Positions 1 to 5,980 of a DNA stretch of 10,368 nucleotides are shown one piece after another. Both the position numbers and the translations under genes were made by a program. The first letter of the stretch is position 1; every line of letters starts with the position of its first letter. The notes beneath the pieces are model-generated. The model was given only the letters and a program-made list of their open reading frames with translations. It did no database searches and was not told the origin of the DNA. The DNA is from JBOGIG01 sp050742455 (lineage in GTDB: Bacteria; Actinomycetota; Acidimicrobiia; Acidimicrobiales; JBOGIG01), in assembly GCA_050742455.1 (NCBI GenBank), contig JBOGIG010000137.1:1-10368 (forward strand). The letters run 5' to 3'.

Positions 1-319
1 TGCCCACCACGCTGGGGGTGCCCACCAGGCTGGGGTTGGTCGGCGCCGTCATGGACTCGGGCCAGAGGGCCTCGTAACGCAGTCCGCCCCGGGGGCAGAA
101 GTCCCAGCACAACGAGCAGCCGGTGCACATCTTGACCAACTGAGGCAGGTCGTCATCGCCAATGCCGATCGAATCCGAGGGGCACACGGCCACGCAGGTT
201 CCGCATTGGATGCACCGCCCGGCGTCGATGACTCCGGCTTCGAGCTCCCAGAACCAGGTCTTGCCCGGGGCTTCGGCGATCCCGTTCATGTCGTCGCGGA
301 TGGCAAATCCCGATGGCAT
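1..319 (-). CDS. FrhB-like F420 hydrogenase/dehydrogenase beta-subunit family protein (N-terminal 106 residues, cut by left edge)
   Basis: Iron-sulfur electron-transfer protein that probably feeds electrons to the reductase encoded just upstream. I translated the minus strand from an ATG whose A is also the last base of the reductase stop codon (TGATG). A GGGGA Shine-Dalgarno-like run lies 7 nt before it, so translational coupling is likely. Two ferredoxin motifs are visible: C36-x2-C39-x2-C42-x3-C46-P and C65-x2-C68-x2-C71-x3-C75-P, separated by a stretch ending LPQLVKMC. This spacing, and the CPRGG after the second motif, match the N-terminal domain of FrhB/FdhB/FpoF-type proteins, whose C-terminal domain binds FAD and F420. 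That C-terminal domain would lie beyond the window edge, so F420 use is inferred. The alternative is a simple 2[4Fe-4S] ferredoxin, although roughly 30 residues still follow the second motif when the window ends. Confidence 0.75.
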   Translation of the reverse strand, partial: MPSGFAIRDDMNGIAEAPGKTWFWELEAGVIDAGRCIQCGTCVAVCPSDSIGIGDDDLPQLVKMCTGCSLCWDFCPRGGLRYEALWPESMTAPTNPSLVGTPSVVG

Positions 320-2058
320 CAGCGGGTCCCCGTCACCACTGGCTCATCGGACGCCCCCGGCGTGAGCACGGCTCGTAGCTCGGCATTGGGACGACGCCTC
401 GCCCACTGGTGAAACAGCTCGCCGGGCCGATGTTCGATGTCGTAGGCATCAACCAGGCGCTCCAGGGCCTCGGGCACCTCATCCACCGGCTTGGCTCCTT
501 CGATCCAGTCGATAAAGGCCACGTCCGCGCCGAGGCTGCCCCCGAGCCCGATGTCGACCGCCTCTTGGATCCGACCCTGACCCGTGGCCGTATCCCCCCT
601 GAATCCGATGTCTGCGATCTGGGGCTGGGCGCAAGAGGCCGAGCACCCTGAGAAGTGCATGCGGATGATGTCAGCATCGCCTGCTCCGCGGTCGCGATCA
701 GCCGCAGTAGCGAGCCCCCCCGCCGGCCGGGCGCCTTCAGGATTGGACGACTGCCTTGCTGTCACGTAGGCGTCCATATGCCGAGCCCATCGGACCGCTC
801 GCATCTTGGTCTCGACTATGGCGAAACGGCAGAACTCAGTGCCGGTACAGGCCACCACCCCACGCTCGAACGGCCCGGGGTGGGGGGAGTGTCGCTCCAG
901 GAGGCCCTCGCCCAGCAGTGGAACCAACGAGGCGTCGGGCACACCGGTCAGGATGAGGTTCTGGTCGGTGGCCAACCTCACCTCCCCGTCGCCATAGGTG
1001 TCGGCCAGATCGGCCACTTCCATCAGGGACTGGCCCGAGATGCGTCCCACGGTGACGTTCAGACCGACATAGTTGAGGCCCGCCTGGCTCTGAGGGTGCA
1101 CGCCCACGTGGTCACCCCGGTAGCGCCGGGTCAAGTGCTCGCCGGCGGGCTCGGGCTCGAAGTCAAGCCGGGCCACCAGGGCCTCGCGAAATCCCTCGGT
1201 TCCCAATTCCTGGACCAGGTAGCGCATCCGGGACAGACCCCGGTTCTCCCGGTTTCCCAGCTCACCGAACACCTGGGCAATTCCCCGGCAGACTTCGAGC
1301 GCCTGGTCCAATCCGGCGAACAGGTCGATGTCGCTGGCCAGACGAGCCCCGTCGGACAGCCCGCCACCGGCGAGAACGTTGAATCCCAACCGGCCGTCCA
1401 AGGTGCGGGCCGGGACCAAGCCGATGTCATTGATCTCGGCCTGGGCACAGTCGTCGAGGCATCCGCTGGCGCTTATCTTGAACTTACGGGGCAGGTTGGC
1501 GTACTCGCGGTTACCGGTGAAGAAGGCCGATATCTCCTCGGCCACGGGCAGGGCATCGAAGGCTTCGTCCACGTCGATGCCGGCCACCGGGCAGCACAAC
1601 ACGTTGCGGGCCGAGTCTCCGCATGCCTGAAGGGTGGTCAGCCCGACCTCCTCCAGGCGGGCCCAGATCTCGGGGATGTCCCCCACCCTTATCCAGTGAA
1701 GCTGGATGTCCTGGCGGGTAGTGATATCACAGAACCCCTCGCCCCACACCGGGTTGACCTCACTGCCCCGGGCCAGGGTGTCGGCAATCCGGCCAATGAC
1801 CCTGGTCTGAGCCGAGGTCAGCCTGCCCCCGGGGACCTTGACCCTCAACATGAAGGCATCCCCCCCCTGGCGTTGGGGATAGATGCCGACCCACTTGAGA
1901 CGCTCCGCCTCCCCTTCCACGGCGGCAATGGCGCCGGGACCCTGAGCGGCATAGGTATCGATGACCGCCTCGTAGACATCGAGTGGATGGCGCTCCTGCT
2001 TCCAGCGCTCGACGTTGTTGAACTGATCCGACTTACGAAATGGCGTAATGAACTCCAT
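319..2058 (-). CDS. siroheme/[4Fe-4S] assimilatory sulfite (or nitrite) reductase
   Basis: Six-electron reduction of sulfite to sulfide, or nitrite to ammonia, in the cytoplasm. The 579-residue length is normal for ferredoxin-type NirA/Sir. The siroheme-cluster ligands are visible as C404-x5-C410 (ACTGTEFC) and C472-x3-C476 (SGCSASC). The first half of the internal pseudo-repeat has a matching SGCLDDC (C200, C204) followed by INDIG. Y60 in GIYPQR and C146 in QACGD lie about where the Tyr-Cys cross-link of Mycobacterium tuberculosis SirA would be expected; this needs an alignment. The upstream cysH favours sulfite as substrate. About 25 extra small or polar residues (435-462) separate the two ligand pairs. 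A GTG directly precedes the chosen ATG. I prefer the ATG because GGGGTG lies 5 nt before it. The stop overlaps the next gene by one base. Confidence 0.9.
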   Translation of the reverse strand: MEFITPFRKSDQFNNVERWKQERHPLDVYEAVIDTYAAQGPGAIAAVEGEAERLKWVGIYPQRQGGDAFMLRVKVPGGRLTSAQTRVIGRIADTLARGSEVNPVWGEGFCDITTRQDIQLHWIRVGDIPEIWARLEEVGLTTLQACGDSARNVLCCPVAGIDVDEAFDALPVAEEISAFFTGNREYANLPRKFKISASGCLDDCAQAEINDIGLVPARTLDGRLGFNVLAGGGLSDGARLASDIDLFAGLDQALEVCRGIAQVFGELGNRENRGLSRMRYLVQELGTEGFREALVARLDFEPEPAGEHLTRRYRGDHVGVHPQSQAGLNYVGLNVTVGRISGQSLMEVADLADTYGDGEVRLATDQNLILTGVPDASLVPLLGEGLLERHSPHPGPFERGVVACTGTEFCRFAIVETKMRAVRWARHMDAYVTARQSSNPEGARPAGGLATAADRDRGAGDADIIRMHFSGCSASCAQPQIADIGFRGDTATGQGRIQEAVDIGLGGSLGADVAFIDWIEGAKPVDEVPEALERLVDAYDIEHRPGELFHQWARRRPNAELRAVLTPGASDEPVVTGTR

Positions 2059-2063
2059 CACGT

Positions 2064-2069
2064 CACCCC
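2064..2069 (-). promoter_or_regulatory. candidate ribosome binding site for the siroheme reductase
   Basis: GGGGTG on the minus strand ends 5 nt before the ATG at 2058. It lies downstream of the 15-bp repeat array, so the reductase has its own initiation signal despite the roughly 120-nt gap after cysH. Confidence 0.4.
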
Positions 2070-2094
2070 GGGCCGATCACCAGACACAGCAGCA

Positions 2095-2186
2095 AGCCCG
2101 GTCATCACGCCCGCCATCATCACGGCTGCCGTCATTACGCCTGCAGTCATCAGACGTGTAGGTATCACGCGTGCATGCATCAGACG
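2095..2186 (-). repeat. degenerate 15-bp tandem repeat array between cysH and the sulfite reductase
   Basis: Read on the minus strand there are six head-to-tail units of 15 bp, one of them 17 bp, each starting CGT or CGC and carrying TGATG, TAATG or TGATA: 2172-2186, 2157-2171, 2140-2156, 2125-2139, 2110-2124 and 2095-2109. The approximate consensus is CGTSTGATGACNGCA. The cysH stop codon (2180-2182) is the TGA of the first unit. In one frame the array would encode pentapeptides such as TSDAC/TRDTY/TSDDC, but that frame has no supported start. The array fills most of a gap that would otherwise be a short intra-operon spacer. Confidence 0.8.
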
Positions 2187-2830
2187 TGCAGACCGCACTC
2201 GGTCTTATCGGTACCGGCCCATCGCCCAGATCTGGGGTCGGCCCCCTCGGCCACGGGAAAGGTGGTGGGGGCACAGCCGATGGACAGGTAGCCGGCCGAC
2301 ATCAAGGGATGGACCAAAAGGTCATGATCGGCGGTGTAGCCGGCCATGTCCTGGTCTGACCATGCCGCCATGGGATTGATCTTGACCACACCCCGATTGG
2401 GGTCAGGGGCGACGATGGCGGCGTTGGCCCGTTCGGGTGTCTCGATACGGCGCAGTCCTGTGATCCAGGCCCGAGCACCGACTAGAACCTTCTGCAGAGG
2501 CTCCACCTTGCGCCGCCTGCAACACTGCTCGGTCCCGCATGGCCAGGCATCGGCATCGGCATCGGGCGTTAGCACTTCCAGGTTCAGCCCGTAGCGGCTG
2601 CGGACTGCTTCGACGTATTCCAGGGTCTCGGGGAAGTGAAAACCAGTGTCCAAGAACATCACCCGCAGGCCCGGATCGACACCCACGGCAATGTCGATCA
2701 GCACGCAGTCTTGGAAAGATGCGGCCAGGATCAGGTCCGAGCCGAACTCTTCGGCAGCCCACCTGATGGCCGCAGAAGCCGGCTGTTTCTCAAGCTCGGC
2801 CGATATTCGCCCCAACTCCTGTTCGTCCAC
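2180..2830 (-). CDS. cysH: APS reductase-like phosphoadenylyl/adenylyl-sulfate reductase CysH
   Basis: Reduces adenylyl sulfate (APS or PAPS) to sulfite in assimilatory sulfate reduction; the product would go to the reductase encoded next. The 216-residue protein has the nucleotide-binding ASFQD segment (37-41), LDTGFHFPETLEY (60-72), the double cysteine C103-C104 followed by RRKVEPL, SIGCAPT (183-189) and the catalytic C-terminal ECGLH (C212). The CC pair and ECGLH indicate the cluster-bearing APS reductase class. However, the usual CxxC that completes the [4Fe-4S] site reads C186-A-P-T189, and the usual following Arg is Phe191. The GTG start is the only reasonable one, because an in-frame TAA lies 9 nt upstream. 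A -10-like TAAAGT ends 6 nt before it, so the mRNA may be leaderless. Confidence 0.9.
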   Translation of the reverse strand: MDEQELGRISAELEKQPASAAIRWAAEEFGSDLILAASFQDCVLIDIAVGVDPGLRVMFLDTGFHFPETLEYVEAVRSRYGLNLEVLTPDADADAWPCGTEQCCRRRKVEPLQKVLVGARAWITGLRRIETPERANAAIVAPDPNRGVVKINPMAAWSDQDMAGYTADHDLLVHPLMSAGYLSIGCAPTTFPVAEGADPRSGRWAGTDKTECGLHV

Positions 2831-2836
2831 CGCTCC

Positions 2837-2842
2837 ACTTTA
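2837..2842 (-). promoter_or_regulatory. candidate -10 element of a leaderless cysH-operon promoter
   Basis: TAAAGT (minus strand) fits TANNNT and ends 6 nt before the GTG start of cysH, which would place the transcript start at or next to the start codon. No convincing -35 hexamer is present 16-18 nt upstream. The rest of the 78-bp gap to the cyclase gene is noticeably AT-richer than its surroundings. Confidence 0.35.
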
Positions 2843-2908
2843 GCAGTATTGCTGACAAAGTTGATCGGATTTCATATGATTCGACGAGCGGAGTTCAGAC
2901 CGCCCCGA

Positions 2909-3901
2909 TCACTTGATGGCCAGGGCGTTGGGTGGAGAGGCAACTCCGGATTTCAAGTTGAGGGCGGCCGAAGTCAAACAGGCGTAGTAATTGCCGTCCG
3001 ACGCACAGTCCTCGGCCAGCGCATCCAGGTCCCACAGCTCGCCGATGGGAAGGCCCAGCAGGGGCAACAGGCTGGTATGGACGAACAGCTCGGGCAGACG
3101 GGCCGGTTTGGCCAGGATCTCCTCGATCTGACCGGGAGTGGCCAGGGCTCCTGGCGGCCACACCTCCAAGGCCGGATTGTCGGCGGCCACGGCGGCGATG
3201 TGGAGGTCCCACAGCATCCGGGCCGTATCCAGGCCGGGTCGCAGTCCGGGGCTGTGCAAGTCGCCGGCCAACCCCCGGCGCCCGACCTGGTCCAGGCTGC
3301 GGTACCAGGTCACCCACCCGGTGCGAATGAGGAGGATGTCACCGGGCTCCACCACTACGCCCTGGGCCGCAAGGGTGGCCTCTAGATCGGAGGGTTCTAT
3401 CGGGTCGGCGTCGTCCATGCGCAGGGGTCGACCCTGTTCCTCCCGCCACCGCCCCACATCGGCCAGCACCGCTCGCCCAACGATGCCCCGTCTGGCCCAG
3501 TGGTCCACGCCATGCTCGTCATCATCCACCCCGCCGTAGAAGCCGTGCTCCGGATGGCGGATGTGGCGAAAACCGTCCCACTGGCTAGAACTCTGGGTGT
3601 TCCACCCTGACAGCTCGTCATCGTGACCGGCGTCGTGGTCCAACCACGACACCTTGTGGACGAATGCTTCCCGGCCGAACAAGGGTGGATCGGGCAGCCC
3701 CAGTTCCAAGTTGAGGGAGAACACCACTCCCCCTCGGGCACAGGCCAATCCTCGGCGTACTTGGTCGGGGCCGAGCAGATTGAGACAGCCCAACACGTCG
3801 TGCTCGCCCCACAGGCCCCACGATGAGCCGGGGGGAGCGCCGGGGGTTACCGGCAAGTCGTCGTAGTCGGGTAGCGCCGGGCGGGCCGGGGGATCACTCA
3901 T
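2909..3901 (-). CDS. cyclase-family (PF04199-type) metal-dependent hydrolase
   Basis: Member of the cyclase/kynurenine formamidase-like family, typically opening cyclic or amide bonds in the cytoplasm. The 330-residue form starts at the ATG at 3901, preceded by GGCAGG 4 nt upstream. A longer reading from 3955 adds 18 arginine-rich residues with no family resemblance, so I rejected it. Family marks are WGEHDVLGCLNLL (31-43), a metal-site region QSSSQWDGFRH (103-113), GDILLIRTGW (187-196), and an ALEVWPPG/LFVH segment toward the C terminus. The classic HxGTHxDxxxH reads QxxxQxDxxxH: both early histidines are Gln103 and Gln107, while D109 and H113 remain. A Gln-containing version seems to define a subgroup of longer (about 320 aa) actinobacterial and fungal cyclases. 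It lies downstream of an LLM oxidoreductase on the same strand, suggesting a shared pathway. The substrate is not readable. Confidence 0.85.
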   Translation of the reverse strand: MSDPPARPALPDYDDLPVTPGAPPGSSWGLWGEHDVLGCLNLLGPDQVRRGLACARGGVVFSLNLELGLPDPPLFGREAFVHKVSWLDHDAGHDDELSGWNTQSSSQWDGFRHIRHPEHGFYGGVDDDEHGVDHWARRGIVGRAVLADVGRWREEQGRPLRMDDADPIEPSDLEATLAAQGVVVEPGDILLIRTGWVTWYRSLDQVGRRGLAGDLHSPGLRPGLDTARMLWDLHIAAVAADNPALEVWPPGALATPGQIEEILAKPARLPELFVHTSLLPLLGLPIGELWDLDALAEDCASDGNYYACLTSAALNLKSGVASPPNALAIK

Positions 3902-3944
3902 AGTGCCTGCCGACTCTAGGGGCCATCGGGCAACCCGCGCACGG

Positions 3945-3959
3945 CCGGGAACCACCCGG
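3945..3959 (-). other. short hairpin between LLM oxidoreductase and cyclase genes
   Basis: CCGGG-5 nt-CCCGG forms a perfect 5-bp stem in the 81-bp gap between the two minus-strand genes. There is no T-run after it, so it may be a weak attenuator or mRNA-stability element, or chance in GC-rich DNA. Confidence 0.25.
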
Positions 3960-3982
3960 ATCGGTCGGACGCGAAGATGCCT

Positions 3983-4987
3983 TCAGGTCAGTAGCGCGGC
4001 GCCGAGGACCTGGCCGGTGGCGATCACGTCGGGCGGGCCGGAGGCCTCGGGCAGGTTGAATATGAGCTCGTCCAGCCCTTCGGCGGCCAGCGACTGGACC
4101 ACCTGGGCGACCTCGCCTTCATCCCCGATCACCATGGCGGCCACCGCTTCCGGCCCCACGGCCTGGACAAGTTCTGACCGCAGGGCGTCGGCTTGCGACC
4201 TCGAAGGGCACACGAACAGCGAGCCCAGCCACGTCCGGCGCACCTGGGCCGGATCTCGACCAACGTCTTGACAGTGCCGGTCCAAGATAGCGAGGGAGTC
4301 CCTGACCTGTTCTCCCGGTCCGGTCACATTGCAGGCATCCGCCCAGCGGGCCACCAGGAGCAGGGTCCGGCGTGGGTCCGATCCCCCGATGAGGATAGGC
4401 ACTCCCCCTGCCTGGACGGGACGAGGAAGGTTCCTGGCGTCGTCTATGGCGTAATAGCGGCCCTGGAAGGTGGGGTTGTCCTGGGTGAACATGGCCCGAC
4501 AGATCTGCACCGCCTCTTCCAGGCGGTCCAGCCACTCCAGATGATCCAGCTCCTCCAGACGGTCCGCCTCTTCGAGACGGGCCAGGCGCTCCCCGGCCGG
4601 GGGGAAATCGATGCCCGAGGCGCGGTGTTCGGGGTCGTACCAATCCGCCCCGATACCGAGGATGGCCCGGCCACCCGAAATCACATCGAGGGTGGTGGCC
4701 TGTTTGGCCAGGATCGATGGATGGCGGTAGGTGACCCCACTGACCAGAGCTCCCAGCCTCACCGTCGAGGTGCGGGCGGCCAAGGCCCCAAGCAGCGTAT
4801 AGGGCTCGAACAGGGGCCGGTCCGCCCCGCCCAGGTCGGGCAATGGGAGGCAATGGTCCATGACCCACACCGACGAGAAGCCACCGACCTGCCCTGCCGA
4901 CGCCAGCGAGGCCACATGTTCGAAGAGTTCCTCGTCGGACACCTTGCCCGAGCTGAAATTCGGCAACTGCAGCCCGTAGGCGGTCAT
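3983..4987 (-). CDS. LLM class F420-dependent oxidoreductase
   Basis: Luciferase-like (TIM-barrel) oxidoreductase using F420 or flavin, cytoplasmic. The 334 residues show the N-terminal strand YGLQLPNF, VWVMDHCLPLP (41-50), the region PYTLLGALAARTSTVRLGALVSGVTYRHPSILAK (62-95), and DVISGGRAILGIGADWYDPEHRASGI (101-126). All resemble F420-type members such as the M. tuberculosis Rv1855c group. Residues 137-160 are four hexads (RLEEAD, RLEELD, HLEWLD, RLEEAV) where relatives have roughly one. This makes an 18-residue charged helical insertion encoded by 18-bp repeats. The ATG start has TAGCTT ending 6 nt upstream, consistent with a leaderless transcript. The gene is divergent from paaX and is followed by the cyclase gene. 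The substrate is unknown. Confidence 0.9.
   Translation of the reverse strand: MTAYGLQLPNFSSGKVSDEELFEHVASLASAGQVGGFSSVWVMDHCLPLPDLGGADRPLFEPYTLLGALAARTSTVRLGALVSGVTYRHPSILAKQATTLDVISGGRAILGIGADWYDPEHRASGIDFPPAGERLARLEEADRLEELDHLEWLDRLEEAVQICRAMFTQDNPTFQGRYYAIDDARNLPRPVQAGGVPILIGGSDPRRTLLLVARWADACNVTGPGEQVRDSLAILDRHCQDVGRDPAQVRRTWLGSLFVCPSRSQADALRSELVQAVGPEAVAAMVIGDEGEVAQVVQSLAAEGLDELIFNLPEASGPPDVIATGQVLGAALLT
4508..4579 (-). repeat. in-frame 18-bp tandem repeat inside the LLM oxidoreductase gene
   Basis: Four consecutive 18-bp units on the minus strand, with consensus close to CGTCTGGAGGAGGCGGAC, encode the hexads RLEEAD, RLEELD, HLEWLD and RLEEAV. The period is exactly 18 bp, so the reading frame is kept. 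The outer units are most like the ancestral RLEEAVQIC context and the inner two have diverged. Confidence 0.8.
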
Positions 4988-4993
4988 GGATCC

Positions 4994-4999
4994 AAGCTA
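4994..4999 (-). promoter_or_regulatory. candidate -10 element for the leftward LLM gene
   Basis: TAGCTT (minus strand) fits TANNNT and ends exactly 6 nt (GGATCC) before the ATG. No good -35 is visible. The only SD-like bases are the GGA inside that spacer, so a leaderless transcript is possible. Confidence 0.35.
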
Positions 5000-5029
5000 A
5001 CCGGGGCCGCAAGCCACTTGCCCGGGCTG

Positions 5030-5058
5030 TTGACAGGACATGTCTGGTCGTGGATGAT
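5030..5058 (+). promoter_or_regulatory. candidate paaX promoter with embedded palindrome
   Basis: A perfect -35 hexamer TTGACA (5030-5035), a 17-nt spacer and a -10-like GATGAT (5053-5058) would start transcription near 5065-5066, at the GTG start proposed for paaX. GATAAT at 5056-5061 is an alternative -10 but with a 20-nt spacer. The spacer contains the perfect 8-bp palindrome GACATGTC (5037-5044), a possible site for self-repression. The region is the 78-bp divergent gap shared with the leftward LLM gene. Confidence 0.5.
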
Positions 5059-5065
5059 AATGATC

Positions 5066-5941
5066 GTGAACAGAACGACCGTTTCGATACCGACCAGGGT
5101 GTTGGTTATGGGCATGGCCCACGAGGACGGGACGATCGTGGCCGGCGAACTGACCACCGTGGCCGAGGCTTGCGGCCAGAACCCCGACCAGGTTCGGTCC
5201 TGCCTTCGTCGTTTGGTCTCTGAGGGGCTGTTCGTGCGCAACGGCGCCGGCCGTCACGCGGTTTTCTCGGCCACCACGGCCGGCTTGGCCGCCCTCGGAG
5301 CCACCGTGGAACGCACCCGCCTGGCGTATGGCCAAGACGCCGACGGCCGGGGATGGGACCGCCAGTGGCGCCTGGTCGGCTTCGCCGTTCCCGAGGGAAG
5401 GCGCTCGGCTCGGGACTCGTTCCGAGAGGCACTGGTATCACTGGGGGGCGCCGCCATCCAGGGCGGCCTGTACGTCTCCCCCCATCCGTGGCATAAGGAC
5501 GTCATCGCCGAAGCCCACAGGCTCGGAGTCGCCGACCGGGTAACGCTGGCCACAACCGAGTCCCTCGACATATCGGGTGAGCGCGATCCGAAGGACTTGG
5601 CCCGCCGGCTGTGGCCGGTGGACGACATAGCGACCGAGTACCAGGCCTTTGTCGACGAGTATGCATCGGTGCCGGCTGCCCTGGAGGTGATGCGCCGGCG
5701 AAGGGAAAAACTCGGGGATGAGGCCTTCCTGCCCGGTGCACTGGCCATGGCCGTGGCCTTCTCTTCCACCTTCGACCACGATCCGCTCTTGCCTCCGGAG
5801 CTGTTGCCCCGGCCTTGGCCCGGGCGAGAGGCCCGAGACCTGTTGGTTACCTGCCGTCGACGTGCCCTGTCAATCAGAACAGCCAACGGACGGGCAGGCC
5901 TGTTTCGCTTCTACGACATCGCCGTGGACTCTGTGTTCTGA
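5066..5941 (+). CDS. PaaX family transcriptional regulator
   Basis: GntR-like winged-helix repressor family named for the phenylacetate repressor PaaX; ligands are typically acyl-CoA intermediates. The 291-residue product has a winged-helix domain at about 8-80 (PTRVLVMGM, then CLRRLVSEGLFVRNGAGRH). The diagnostic central segment is WDRQWRLVGFAVPEGRRSARDSFR (97-120) with GGLYVSPHPWH (133-143). The C-terminal PaaX domain includes DPLLPPELLPRPWPGREARDLL (239-260). I chose GTG 5066 because the promoter geometry puts the transcript start there. ATG 5054 or 5060 would add 4 or 2 residues and lies within the -10 region. The frame stays open far upstream, but that part is antisense to the LLM gene. 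It lies 39 bp before a second LLM gene, probably its operon partner and target. Confidence 0.88.
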   Translation: MNRTTVSIPTRVLVMGMAHEDGTIVAGELTTVAEACGQNPDQVRSCLRRLVSEGLFVRNGAGRHAVFSATTAGLAALGATVERTRLAYGQDADGRGWDRQWRLVGFAVPEGRRSARDSFREALVSLGGAAIQGGLYVSPHPWHKDVIAEAHRLGVADRVTLATTESLDISGERDPKDLARRLWPVDDIATEYQAFVDEYASVPAALEVMRRRREKLGDEAFLPGALAMAVAFSSTFDHDPLLPPELLPRPWPGREARDLLVTCRRRALSIRTANGRAGLFRFYDIAVDSVF

Positions 5942-5950
5942 CCGAGCAAG

Positions 5951-5969
5951 TTTTGTTGACCCAACGAAA
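5951..5969 (+). promoter_or_regulatory. imperfect palindrome between paaX and the second LLM gene
   Basis: TTTTGTTG-ACC-CAACGAAA is an 8+8 inverted repeat with one T-G mismatch and a 3-nt centre. It sits 10 bp after the paaX stop codon and 11 bp before the next ATG. Its right arm runs into the GAAAGG Shine-Dalgarno of the LLM gene. It could be a PaaX-type operator on DNA, or an mRNA hairpin that partly covers the ribosome site. Confidence 0.45.
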
Positions 5970-5980
5970 GGCTCCCTGAC

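Noticed and set aside
2077..2274. Minus-strand small ORF with pentapeptide repeats (TSDAC/TRDTY/TSDDC) in the 15-bp array
   Set aside because: It overlaps the cysH 3' end in another frame and has no independent start signal. The repeats are explained by the DNA period.
655..2379. Long plus-strand open frame (574 codons) opposite the siroheme reductase and cysH
   Set aside because: Its translation is low-complexity with no family resemblance. The opposite strand carries clear reductase motifs, and long antisense frames are expected in GC-rich coding DNA.
3901..3955. Longer N terminus for the cyclase-family gene (start at 3955)
   Set aside because: The 18 extra residues are arginine-rich and unlike the family. 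The ATG at 3901 has a purine-rich ribosome site and gives the usual length.
4193..5065. Upstream extension of the paaX frame as one 582-residue protein
   Set aside because: The extra part lies antisense to the well-supported LLM gene and shows no domain. A promoter and start fit at 5066.
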